DNA from: Janthinobacterium rivuli
GTDB taxonomy: Bacteria; Pseudomonadota; Gammaproteobacteria; Burkholderiales; Burkholderiaceae_D
Assembly (NCBI RefSeq): GCF_009208735.1
Contig: NZ_WFLJ01000006.1
Location: 124,001-188,000 of the forward strand
Length of the DNA stretch: 64,000 bases
Direction: 5' to 3'
Shown: in pieces, positions 57,184-64,000 of the stretch
Layout of the letters: the number at the start of each line of letters is the position of its first letter
Position numbering within the stretch: position 1 is the stretch's first letter
The notes under the pieces: generated by a model
Told to the model about the DNA's origin: nothing
The model's input: the letters and a program-made list of their open reading frames with translations, nothing else
Database searches by the model: none
Program-made: the position numbers and the translations under genes

Positions 57184-57206
57184 TTGGTCAGATATGCGGG
57201 GCAGTT

Positions 57207-57225
57207 CTACCATGGGGTAGTTTTT
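57207..57225 (+). terminator. Weak terminator or operator hairpin before dgoK
   Basis: Perfect 5-bp stem CTACC / GGTAG with loop ATGG, followed by T5. It may end the xylR transcript or act as an operator, since it is a short palindrome 43 bp before dgoK. Confidence 0.45.
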
Positions 57226-57267
57226 CCCTCATTTATTTTTGTCCTGACCGACGCTGCGAACCTGCCC

Positions 57268-58281
57268 ATGAACATACTCACCATCGATGCCGGCACCACC
57301 AATACGCGTACCTTGCTGTGGCGCGCAGGCGCCGTCGTCGCCCAGGCGCAGCTGGAAACGGGCGTGCGCAATACCGCCATCGATGGCCATAACGGCGCGC
57401 TGAAACAGGCGCTGCGCGACACCATCGCCAGCGTGCTGGCCAGCGCGGGGATCGCGCCGTCCGAGGTGGACCTGGCGCTGGCGTCGGGCATGATCACCTC
57501 GCCCATGGGCGTGCGGGAAGTGCCGCATGTGCCGGCGCCCGCCGGCCTGGCCCAGCTGGCGCAAGGCATGCTGGCGGTGGACTTGCCCGACGTGCTGGCG
57601 CGGCCCCTGTGGCTGATCCCCGGCGTGCGCAATCAGCATGGCGCCGTCGGCCTGCATAACGTCGAAGCGATGGACATGATGCGCGGCGAAGAGACGGAAG
57701 TCATCGCGCTGCTCGAGCGCCTGCAGTTGCGCGGCGCGGCGACCCTGATCATGCCCGGCTCGCATACCAAATTGATCAGCGTGGACGAGCAGCGCCGCAT
57801 CCTCGGCTGCAGCACCACCATCGCGGGCGAACTGCTGCAGGCGATCACGCAGCACACCCTGATCAAGCAATCGGTCGATGGCGGTTTTGCGCAGACTCTG
57901 GTGCCGAAAATGCTGCTGGCCGGCGCGGCCGCGGCGCAAAAAACGGGGCTGGCACGCGCCTGTTTCAGCGTGCGCACCCTGGGCCAGTTCAGCGCCGTCG
58001 AGTGCAATGAGCGGGCCAATTTTCTGATGGGCGCCGTCCTCAGCGGCGACTTGCTGGCGCTGCGCAACAGCACCGCCATCCAGATGCGGCCCGATAGCCC
58101 GCTCGTCATTACGGGCAAGCCCATGCTGCGCCAGGCGCTCGGGCTGCTGATCGAAGAACATGGATTTTTTTATGGCAAGCGCATCATCGTCGACGACCAG
58201 CAGCAAGCCAATCTGGCCGGTCACGGTGCGCTGCTGATCGCCGCCGCGCGCGGCTTGATTTCCCCGCAGGAGACAGTATGA
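57268..58281 (+). CDS. dgoK: 2-dehydro-3-deoxygalactonokinase
   Basis: A 337-residue sugar-acid kinase that phosphorylates 2-keto-3-deoxygalactonate. I use ATG 57268 (MNILTIDAGTTNTRTLLWR), which gives the expected phosphate-binding DxGTTNTR motif at the N-terminus. MITSPMGVREVPHVPAP and IPGVRNQ are conserved in DgoK. Catalytic segment: IMPGSHTKLISV. The stop overlaps the next gene (ATGA). It sits in a five-gene sugar-acid operon. Confidence 0.9.
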   Translation: MNILTIDAGTTNTRTLLWRAGAVVAQAQLETGVRNTAIDGHNGALKQALRDTIASVLASAGIAPSEVDLALASGMITSPMGVREVPHVPAPAGLAQLAQGMLAVDLPDVLARPLWLIPGVRNQHGAVGLHNVEAMDMMRGEETEVIALLERLQLRGAATLIMPGSHTKLISVDEQRRILGCSTTIAGELLQAITQHTLIKQSVDGGFAQTLVPKMLLAGAAAAQKTGLARACFSVRTLGQFSAVECNERANFLMGAVLSGDLLALRNSTAIQMRPDSPLVITGKPMLRQALGLLIEEHGFFYGKRIIVDDQQQANLAGHGALLIAAARGLISPQETV

Positions 58282-60008
58282 GTGACAACAAGAACAAGCG
58301 TCCCTTGCGTTCGCAATCGTGGTTTGGCGGCGACGACAAGGACAGTTTCATTCACCGCAGCTGGATGAAGAACCAGGGCTATCCCAGTGACGCCTTCGAT
58401 GGCCGTCCCGTCATCGGCATCTGCAATACCTGGTCCGAGCTGACCCCCTGCAATGGGCATTTCCGCGACCTGGCCGAGATGGTCAAGCGCGGCGTGCTCG
58501 AGGCGGGCGGTTTTCCCGTCGAATTTCCCGTCATGTCGCTGGGCGAGACGAATCTGCGCCCGACGGCCATGCTGTTCCGTAACCTGGCCAGCATGGATGT
58601 CGAGGAATCGATCCGCGCCAACCCGATCGACGGCGTGGTGCTGCTGACGGGCTGCGACAAGACCACCCCGGCCCTGCTGATGGGCGCGGCCAGCGTGGAC
58701 TTGCCCACCATCGTGCTGTCGGGCGGCCCCATGTTGAACGGCAACTACCGTGGCAAACCGATCGGCTCGGGCACGGATGTGTGGAAATTCTCCGAAGACG
58801 TACGCGCCGGGCGCATGACCTCCAACGAATTCAAGCAGGCCGAATCGTGCATGTCGCGCTCCGCCGGTCACTGCATGACCATGGGCACGGCTTCCACCAT
58901 GGCCAGCATGGTCGAGGCGCTGGGCGTGACCCTGCCCGGCAACGCGGCCATTCCCGCCGTCGATGCGCGCCGCAAGCTGCAGGCGCAGCTGACGGGCCGG
59001 CGCATCGTCGACATGGTGCATGAAGACCTGAAACTGTCGCAGATCCTCACGCGCGACGCGTTTGAAAACGCCATCATGGTCAACGGCGCCATCGGCGGCT
59101 CGACCAATGCCGTGATCCACCTGCTGGCCATCGCCGGGCGCATCGGCGTGGACATGCGCCTGGGCGACTGGGACCGCCTGGGCCGCGACATTCCCTGCCT
59201 GCTGAACCTGATGCCGTCGGGCCAGTACCTGATGGAAGATTTTTACTATGCGGGCGGCCTGCCCGTGATCATCCGCGACCTGCTGGGCAAATTGCATGGC
59301 GAGGCGCTCACCGTCACGGGCGCCAGCATGGCCGTCAACGTGGCCGAAGCGGAAAATTTCAATCCCGAAGTGATCACGCCGCTGGCGCAGCCGTTCAAGG
59401 ACGAGGGCGGCATCGCCGTCCTGCATGGCAACCTGGCCCCGCGCGGCGCCGTCATCAAGCCGTCCGCCGCCTCGCCGGAACTGATGCAGCACCGTGGCCG
59501 CGCCGTCGTCTTCAACAGCATCGAACACTACAAGAAACGCGTCGACGATCCCGCGCTCGATATCGATGCCAGCTGCGTGATGGTGCTGCAAAATTGCGGC
59601 CCGCAGGGCTATCCTGGCATGGCCGAAGTGGGCAATATGGGATTGCCGAAAAAACTGCTGGAGCAGGGCGTGCGCGACATGGTGCGCATCTCGGATGCGC
59701 GCATGAGCGGCACGGCCTACGGCACGGTGGTGCTGCACGTGGCGCCGGAAGCGGCCGTGGGCGGGCCGCTGGCCCTGGTGCGCGATGGCGACATGATTGA
59801 GCTGGACGTGGCGGGACGCCGCTTGCACCTGGACGTCGACGAGGCCGAGCTGGCGCGCCGGCGGGCGGAATGGAGCGCACCGCCGCCGGCCATGAAGGGC
59901 GGCTACCAGGCCATGTACATCAAGCACGTGACGCAGGCCGATGAAGGCGCGGACCTCGATTTCCTCGTCGGCTGCAGGGGTTCGGCCGTGCCGCGCGAAT
60001 CACATTGA
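58278..60008 (+). CDS. IlvD/Edd-family sugar-acid dehydratase (L-arabinonate/D-galactonate type)
   Basis: A 576-residue iron-sulfur dehydratase close to L-arabinonate dehydratase of Rhizobium (LRSQSWFGGDDKDSFIHRSWMKNQGYP split at the N-terminus; end DLDFLVGCRGSAVPRESH). Cluster cysteines are in NTWSELTPCNGH, LTGCDKTTPALL and SAGHCMTMGTAST. L-arabinonate and D-galactonate share the configuration attacked. With dgoK upstream and the KDPGal aldolase downstream, D-galactonate is the likely substrate. No enolase-type DgoD is present here. Confidence 0.87.
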   Translation: MSDNKNKRPLRSQSWFGGDDKDSFIHRSWMKNQGYPSDAFDGRPVIGICNTWSELTPCNGHFRDLAEMVKRGVLEAGGFPVEFPVMSLGETNLRPTAMLFRNLASMDVEESIRANPIDGVVLLTGCDKTTPALLMGAASVDLPTIVLSGGPMLNGNYRGKPIGSGTDVWKFSEDVRAGRMTSNEFKQAESCMSRSAGHCMTMGTASTMASMVEALGVTLPGNAAIPAVDARRKLQAQLTGRRIVDMVHEDLKLSQILTRDAFENAIMVNGAIGGSTNAVIHLLAIAGRIGVDMRLGDWDRLGRDIPCLLNLMPSGQYLMEDFYYAGGLPVIIRDLLGKLHGEALTVTGASMAVNVAEAENFNPEVITPLAQPFKDEGGIAVLHGNLAPRGAVIKPSAASPELMQHRGRAVVFNSIEHYKKRVDDPALDIDASCVMVLQNCGPQGYPGMAEVGNMGLPKKLLEQGVRDMVRISDARMSGTAYGTVVLHVAPEAAVGGPLALVRDGDMIELDVAGRRLHLDVDEAELARRRAEWSAPPPAMKGGYQAMYIKHVTQADEGADLDFLVGCRGSAVPRESH

Positions 60009-60025
60009 AAAACAAGGAAAAAATG

Positions 60026-60919
60026 ATGGGGACACGGGCCCAATTACTGGTCGATGCGCAGAATTTTCTCGGCGAGGGCGTGCGCTGGTGCGAACGCAGC
60101 GGCCGGGTTTTCTGGACGAATATCGAAGGTTGCCAGCTGCATGCGCTGGTGCTGGCCACGGGCGAGCGCCAGAGCTGGGCCATGCCCGAGCGCCTGGCGT
60201 GCTTCGCGCTGACGGACAGCGACGACGTGCTGCTGCTGGGACTGGCGTCCGGACTGGCCTGGTTTGACGCGCGCAGCGGGGCCGTCACGCCCCTGCACAC
60301 GGTGGAGGGCGACCTGCCCATGACGCGCCTGAACGATGGTCGCTGCGACCGCCAGGGGCGCTTTGTCTTCGGCACGCTCGATGAGCGCCCGTGCCGCGAT
60401 GCCATCGGCAGCTTTTACCGCCTCAATCTGGACTTGACGCTGGAGTGCCTGCCGCTGCCGCCGATCGCCATCTCGAACAGCATCTGCTTCAGCGTCGATG
60501 GCGCGGCCATGTATTTCTGCGACTCGATGAAGAAGGCGATCTACCGCTGGGACGATTACCTGGGGGGCGACGCCAGCCGGGTGCGCGTGTTTGCCGTGCT
60601 CGATCCGGGTCCGGGCGCCGCCGATGGCGCCACCATCGATGCGGATGACCACCTGTGGAGCGCGCAGTGGGGCGCCGGCAGGGTCTTGCGCTTCGCGCCG
60701 GACGGCAGCGTCGAGCGCGCGATCGCCTTGCCCGTGTCGCAGCCCAGCTGCGTGAGCCTGGGCGGCCCGCACTACGACGAATTGTTCGTCACCACGGCGC
60801 AGGAGAGCTTGAGCGCGGCCCAGCTGGAAAGCGAACCGCTGGCCGGGGGATTGTTTCATGCGCGCCAGGTGGACGTGCGTGGTTTGCCGGAAGTGCGCTT
60901 TGGCGCCCTGCCGGCCTGA
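60026..60919 (+). CDS. SMP-30/gluconolactonase-family sugar lactonase
   Basis: A 297-residue six-bladed beta-propeller lactonase that opens sugar-acid lactones. I use ATG 60026 because AAGGAA lies 7 nt upstream; the adjacent ATG at 60023 and a TTG at 60005 are alternatives. Metal-binding pattern: Glu of LGEGVRW near residue 15, the Asn and Asp of RLNDGRCDRQGRF near 100, ISNSICFSVDGAAMYFCDS near 150 and the Asp in DGATIDADDHLWSAQW near 200. It links a dehydrogenase step to the dehydratase in the same operon. Confidence 0.88.
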   Translation: MGTRAQLLVDAQNFLGEGVRWCERSGRVFWTNIEGCQLHALVLATGERQSWAMPERLACFALTDSDDVLLLGLASGLAWFDARSGAVTPLHTVEGDLPMTRLNDGRCDRQGRFVFGTLDERPCRDAIGSFYRLNLDLTLECLPLPPIAISNSICFSVDGAAMYFCDSMKKAIYRWDDYLGGDASRVRVFAVLDPGPGAADGATIDADDHLWSAQWGAGRVLRFAPDGSVERAIALPVSQPSCVSLGGPHYDELFVTTAQESLSAAQLESEPLAGGLFHARQVDVRGLPEVRFGALPA

Positions 60920-60932
60920 CAGGAGAGAGCAA

Positions 60933-61586
60933 ATGCAAAAGCACGCGGTTTTCGAGGGCATTATCGAGCGGGGCATGGTCGGCATCGTGCGCGCCCCTTC
61001 GGCGCAGGCGGCCGTGCAGATCGCCGAGGCATGCATCGCCGGCGGCATCACGGCGCTGGAAGTGGCGTTCACCACGCCCGACACCCTGGGCGTGCTGCGC
61101 ATCCTGCGCGAACGCCATGGCCATGAGGTGCTGCTGGGCGCGGGCACGGTGCTCGATACGGAGACGGCGCGCGCCGCCATCCTGGCCGGCGCCCAGTTCA
61201 TCATCTCGCCCGGCGTCAACGTGGAGACCATCACGCTGTGCCAGCGCTACCAGGTGCTGGCCATGCCGGGGGCGATGACGCCGACGGAGATCGTCACGGC
61301 CCTGCAGGCCGGCGCCGACATCGTCAAGGTCTTCCCAGCCGAGATGTTCGGCCCTGCCTACATCAAGGCGCTGCGCGCGCCCCTGCCGCAGGCGCCATTG
61401 ATGCCCACGGGCGGCGTGACGGTGGAGAACCTCGACGAATGGTTTGCCAGCGGCGCCGTGGCCGTGGGCATCGGCAGCAGCCTGAGTGGCCCGGGCGCCA
61501 CGGGAGATTACGCGGCCGTGACGGCGCGCGCACAGGCTTTCGTGGCGAAGATGGAGGCCGTGCGGACTTCCAGGACTTCTGGATAG
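60933..61586 (+). CDS. dgoA: 2-dehydro-3-deoxy-phosphogluconate/phosphogalactonate aldolase family
   Basis: A 217-residue class I aldolase (KDPG/KDPGal family). ATG 60933 (MQKHAVFEGIIERGMVGIVRA) has AGGAGAG upstream. The catalytic Glu lies in GGITALEVAFTTPD, the Schiff-base Lys in ADIVKVFPAEMFGPAYIKAL, and LLGAGTV and PTGGVTVENL are conserved. With DgoK upstream it should split 2-keto-3-deoxy-6-phosphogalactonate into pyruvate and glyceraldehyde-3-phosphate. KDPG (Eda) activity cannot be excluded. Confidence 0.85.
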   Translation: MQKHAVFEGIIERGMVGIVRAPSAQAAVQIAEACIAGGITALEVAFTTPDTLGVLRILRERHGHEVLLGAGTVLDTETARAAILAGAQFIISPGVNVETITLCQRYQVLAMPGAMTPTEIVTALQAGADIVKVFPAEMFGPAYIKALRAPLPQAPLMPTGGVTVENLDEWFASGAVAVGIGSSLSGPGATGDYAAVTARAQAFVAKMEAVRTSRTSG

Positions 61587-61652
61587 CTCCCTGCGCCGGA
61601 TAATTCTGCTACGCTAGGCGGGCAATGTCGCACGCCTAACCACGAACAGAAT

Positions 61653-62075
61653 ATGTCCAACATCGCCCGTATCCTGCAAGAGAGCCGCATCATCGCCATC
61701 GTCGGCATGTCCGACAAGCCCGAACGCGCCAGCCATGAAGTGGCAGATTACCTGCTGCGGCAGGGCTACCGCGTGCTGCCCGTCAATCCGGCCATCGCCG
61801 GGCGCGAGGTGCTGGGCCAGCGTGCCTACGCCACCCTGACGCAGGCTGCGGCGGCCGTGGCGCCGGCGCGCATCGACATCGTCGACTGCTTCCGCAAGTC
61901 CGAGGATATCCTGCCCATCGCCGAGGAAGCCATCGCCGTCAAGGCCGGCTGCCTGTGGCTGCAGCTCGACGTCATCAACGAGCAGGCGGCGCAGCTGGCG
62001 CGGGTGGCAGGCCTGGACGTGGTGATGGACCATTGCACAAAAATCGAGCACCGCAAGCTGGCAGTGGCGGCATGA
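61653..62075 (+). CDS. CoA-binding domain protein (YccU-like)
   Basis: A 140-residue single Rossmann-fold CoA-binding protein (IIAIVGMSDKPERASHEVADYL, YRVLPVNP, DIVDCFRKSEDI, KAGCLWLQLDVINE). YccU-like proteins have the CoA-binding domain of succinyl-CoA synthetase alone and no proven role. The stop overlaps the ppk2 start (ATGA), so the pair is coupled. Confidence 0.88.
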   Translation: MSNIARILQESRIIAIVGMSDKPERASHEVADYLLRQGYRVLPVNPAIAGREVLGQRAYATLTQAAAAVAPARIDIVDCFRKSEDILPIAEEAIAVKAGCLWLQLDVINEQAAQLARVAGLDVVMDHCTKIEHRKLAVAA

Positions 62076-62914
62076 AGGCGCGCACGCAATTTCGCGCCGG
62101 CCAGGGCTTCGACCTGAACGAAGACTTCGCCGGCAAGCGCCTGCTGGGCGCAGCCACCAAGTCGGCGAACAAGAAGCTGACGGCGCTCCAGTGCAAGGCG
62201 CTGGACATCGAGGAAACCGTGGCGCTGACGGCGCAGATCGCCGAGTGCCAGAGCATGCTGTATGCGCAGCACAAGAAAAAAGTGCTGCTGGTGTTGCAGG
62301 GCATGGACACGTCGGGCAAGGATGGCACGGTCAAGGCCATCTTCAGCAACATCAACCCGATGGGCATCCGCGCCGTGGCGTTCAAGGGACCCACCGATAT
62401 CGAACTGGCGCACGATTATCTGTGGCGCGTGCACCAGCACGTGCCCGTGAAGGGCGAGATCGCCATCTTCAACCGCAGCCATTACGAAGACGTGCTGATC
62501 ACGCGCGTGCAGGACATGATCGACAAGGCCGAATGCCGGCGCCGCTACGCGCATATCCGCGATTTCGAGCGCATGCTGAGCGAAACGGGCACCGTCATCC
62601 TGAAAGTCTTCCTGCATATCTCGAAGGACGAGCAGCGCGGACGGCTGCAGGAGCGGCTCGACGATCCCGACCGCCAGTGGAAGTTCGATCCCAACGATAT
62701 CGCCCAGCGCAAGAAGTGGGATGGCTACCAGCGCGCCTATGAAACGGCGATCCGCGAGACGGATGCCGATCATGCGCCGTGGTACGTGGTGCCGTCGAAC
62801 TCCAAGACCCAGCGCAACCTGGTGGTCGCCTCCCTGCTGCTGGAAACCCTGCAGGGCATGAAGCTGGAATACCCGGCGCCGGACCCGAAACTGTCGTCGT
62901 TCAAGGTCGAGTAA
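62072..62914 (+). CDS. ppk2: Polyphosphate kinase 2 family protein
   Basis: A 280-residue single-domain PPK2. It transfers phosphate between polyphosphate and nucleotides. The Walker A loop is LQGMDTSGKDGTVKAIF (about 73-89), the Walker B-like segment is IAIFNRSHYEDVLITRV (about 130-146), and the lid region is basic. One-domain PPK2 enzymes of class III phosphorylate AMP and ADP; the class cannot be set firmly from reading alone. Confidence 0.9.
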   Translation: MKARTQFRAGQGFDLNEDFAGKRLLGAATKSANKKLTALQCKALDIEETVALTAQIAECQSMLYAQHKKKVLLVLQGMDTSGKDGTVKAIFSNINPMGIRAVAFKGPTDIELAHDYLWRVHQHVPVKGEIAIFNRSHYEDVLITRVQDMIDKAECRRRYAHIRDFERMLSETGTVILKVFLHISKDEQRGRLQERLDDPDRQWKFDPNDIAQRKKWDGYQRAYETAIRETDADHAPWYVVPSNSKTQRNLVVASLLLETLQGMKLEYPAPDPKLSSFKVE

Positions 62915-63006
62915 CTACGCGGGCGATTCGGCTGTCCGCCTGCGGAATCGGCCGCGCTGTGGCATAGTATCCCTCGTCGATAATTCAAACCAGACCGGAG
63001 ATCCAT

Positions 63007-64000
63007 ATGCTGCAGTTGAAAGATCCTACCTTGTTGCGTCACCAGGCTTACGTGAATGGAGCCTGGATGGACGCCGATGGTGGCCAGACGATTAATGTGA
63101 GCAATCCCGCCACCGGCGAGCATATCGGCACGGTGCCCCTGATGGGCGCGGCCGAGACGCGCCGCGCCATCGAGGCGGCCAATGCCGCCTGGCCCGCCTG
63201 GCGCAAGAAGACGGCCAAGGAACGCGCGGCCGTGCTGCGTCGCTGGCATGACCTGATCCTGGAAAACGCCGACGACCTGGCGCTGATCATGACGACGGAG
63301 CAGGGCAAGCCGCTGCCGGAAGCGAAAGGCGAAGTGCAGTTCGGCGCCTCGTTCATCGAATGGTTTGCCGAGGAAGGCAAGCGCGTTGCGGGCGACACCC
63401 TGCAGTCGCCATGGCCGGATCGCCGCCTGGTCATCACCAAGGAGCCGATTGGCGTGTGCGCCGCCATCACGCCATGGAATTTCCCCGCCGCCATGATCAC
63501 CCGCAAAGTCGGCCCGGCCCTGGCCGCCGGCTGCCCGATGGTGTTGAAACCGGCCGAAGCGACGCCGTTTTCCGCGCTGGCGCTGGCCGTGCTGGCCGAG
63601 CGCGCGGGCGTGCCTGCGGGCGTGTTCAGCATCGTCACGGGCGCGCCGAAAGACATCGGCGGCGAAATGACGTCGAACCCCATCGTGCGCAAGCTGACGT
63701 TTACGGGTTCGACCCAGGTGGGCCGCCTGCTGGCCGAACAGTGCGCGCCGACGATCAAGAAACTGTCGTTGGAACTGGGCGGCAATGCGCCGTTCATCGT
63801 CTTCGACGACGCCGACCTGGACGCCGCCGTGGAAGGCGCCATCGCCTCGAAGTACCGCAATGCGGGGCAGACTTGCGTGTGCGCCAACCGCCTGTACGTG
63901 CAGGACAGCGTGTATGACGCGTTTGCCGAGAAGCTGGTGGCCGCCGTGGCCAAGCTGAAGGTCGGCAATGGCATCGAGGCGGGCGTCACGCAAGGCCCGC
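63007..64000 (+). CDS. gabD: Succinate-semialdehyde dehydrogenase GabD, 3'-truncated by the window
   Basis: 331 residues are visible of about 485; the frame stays open to the window edge. ATG 63007 has GGAG upstream. The N-terminus resembles E. coli GabD (LRHQAYVNGAWMDADGG, ASFIEWFAEEGKRVAGDT). NAD-binding and catalytic motifs: ITPWNFPAAMITRK, FTGSTQVGRLLA, LELGGNAPFIVFDDAD, and the catalytic Cys in NAGQTCVCANR. Close relatives also oxidise glutarate or alpha-ketoglutarate semialdehyde, the product of XylX, so it could complete the oxidative xylose pathway. Confidence 0.93.
   Translation, partial: MLQLKDPTLLRHQAYVNGAWMDADGGQTINVSNPATGEHIGTVPLMGAAETRRAIEAANAAWPAWRKKTAKERAAVLRRWHDLILENADDLALIMTTEQGKPLPEAKGEVQFGASFIEWFAEEGKRVAGDTLQSPWPDRRLVITKEPIGVCAAITPWNFPAAMITRKVGPALAAGCPMVLKPAEATPFSALALAVLAERAGVPAGVFSIVTGAPKDIGGEMTSNPIVRKLTFTGSTQVGRLLAEQCAPTIKKLSLELGGNAPFIVFDDADLDAAVEGAIASKYRNAGQTCVCANRLYVQDSVYDAFAEKLVAAVAKLKVGNGIEAGVTQGP

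Overview
The window is 64 kb of GC-rich chromosomal DNA from a betaproteobacterium, most likely an Oxalobacteraceae member close to Janthinobacterium or Duganella. This rests on the mnmG-rsmG-parA-parB-atpIBEFHAGDC order, on the protein families seen, and on the mix of lifestyle genes (proline catabolism, polyhydroxybutyrate-oligomer hydrolysis, oxidative pentose and galactonate pathways). No rRNA, tRNA, phage, transposase or CRISPR array was seen. The assignment is inferred from protein similarity and gene order, not from a marker search.

Layout. 0-9 kb: end of a chalcone-isomerase-like gene, a small membrane protein, a LysR regulator, a chemotaxis receptor, an Lrp-type regulator divergent from putA, and mtnN. 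9.05-10.3 kb: a gene-free stretch with three imperfect repeats of about 460 bp, each holding an AT-rich box, a run of TAG/TAA triplets and DnaA boxes; it looks like a replication origin or a DnaA-binding control cluster. 10.5-19.3 kb: a GMC oxidoreductase, a five-gene branched-chain-type ABC importer and a 3-hydroxybutyrate-oligomer hydrolase. 19.3-22.3 kb: EAL protein, iron alcohol dehydrogenase, and a gdx-nuoA pair behind a probable guanidine-II riboswitch. 22.4-34.2 kb: mnmG, rsmG, a 9-bp tandem array, parA, parB and the complete F1Fo ATP synthase operon. Four parS-like sites lie between 16.5 and 22.3 kb.

34.3-43 kb: rsgA with an unusual structured leader, then a divergent polyamine/membrane cluster. 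The minus arm encodes a DUF350 membrane protein, an SPFH-SHOCT protein, a DUF4178 protein, a tiny Gly/Ser-rich membrane protein, SpeD and a lipoprotein. The plus arm encodes a membrane-embedded spermidine-synthase-like enzyme and a Tat-type FAD oxidoreductase. This is the best candidate for a poorly described system.

43-61.6 kb: a sugar-catabolic island. ChvE-GguAB and XylFGH are two importers. XylX-XylB-XylD form most of an oxidative (Weimberg) D-xylose pathway. An E. coli-type XylR is the likely regulator. A second operon (mutarotase-like protein, DgoK, IlvD/Edd dehydratase, SMP-30 lactonase, KDPGal aldolase) fits D-galactonate or L-arabinonate degradation. 61.6-64 kb: a CoA-binding protein, PPK2 and the 5' part of gabD, which runs off the window.
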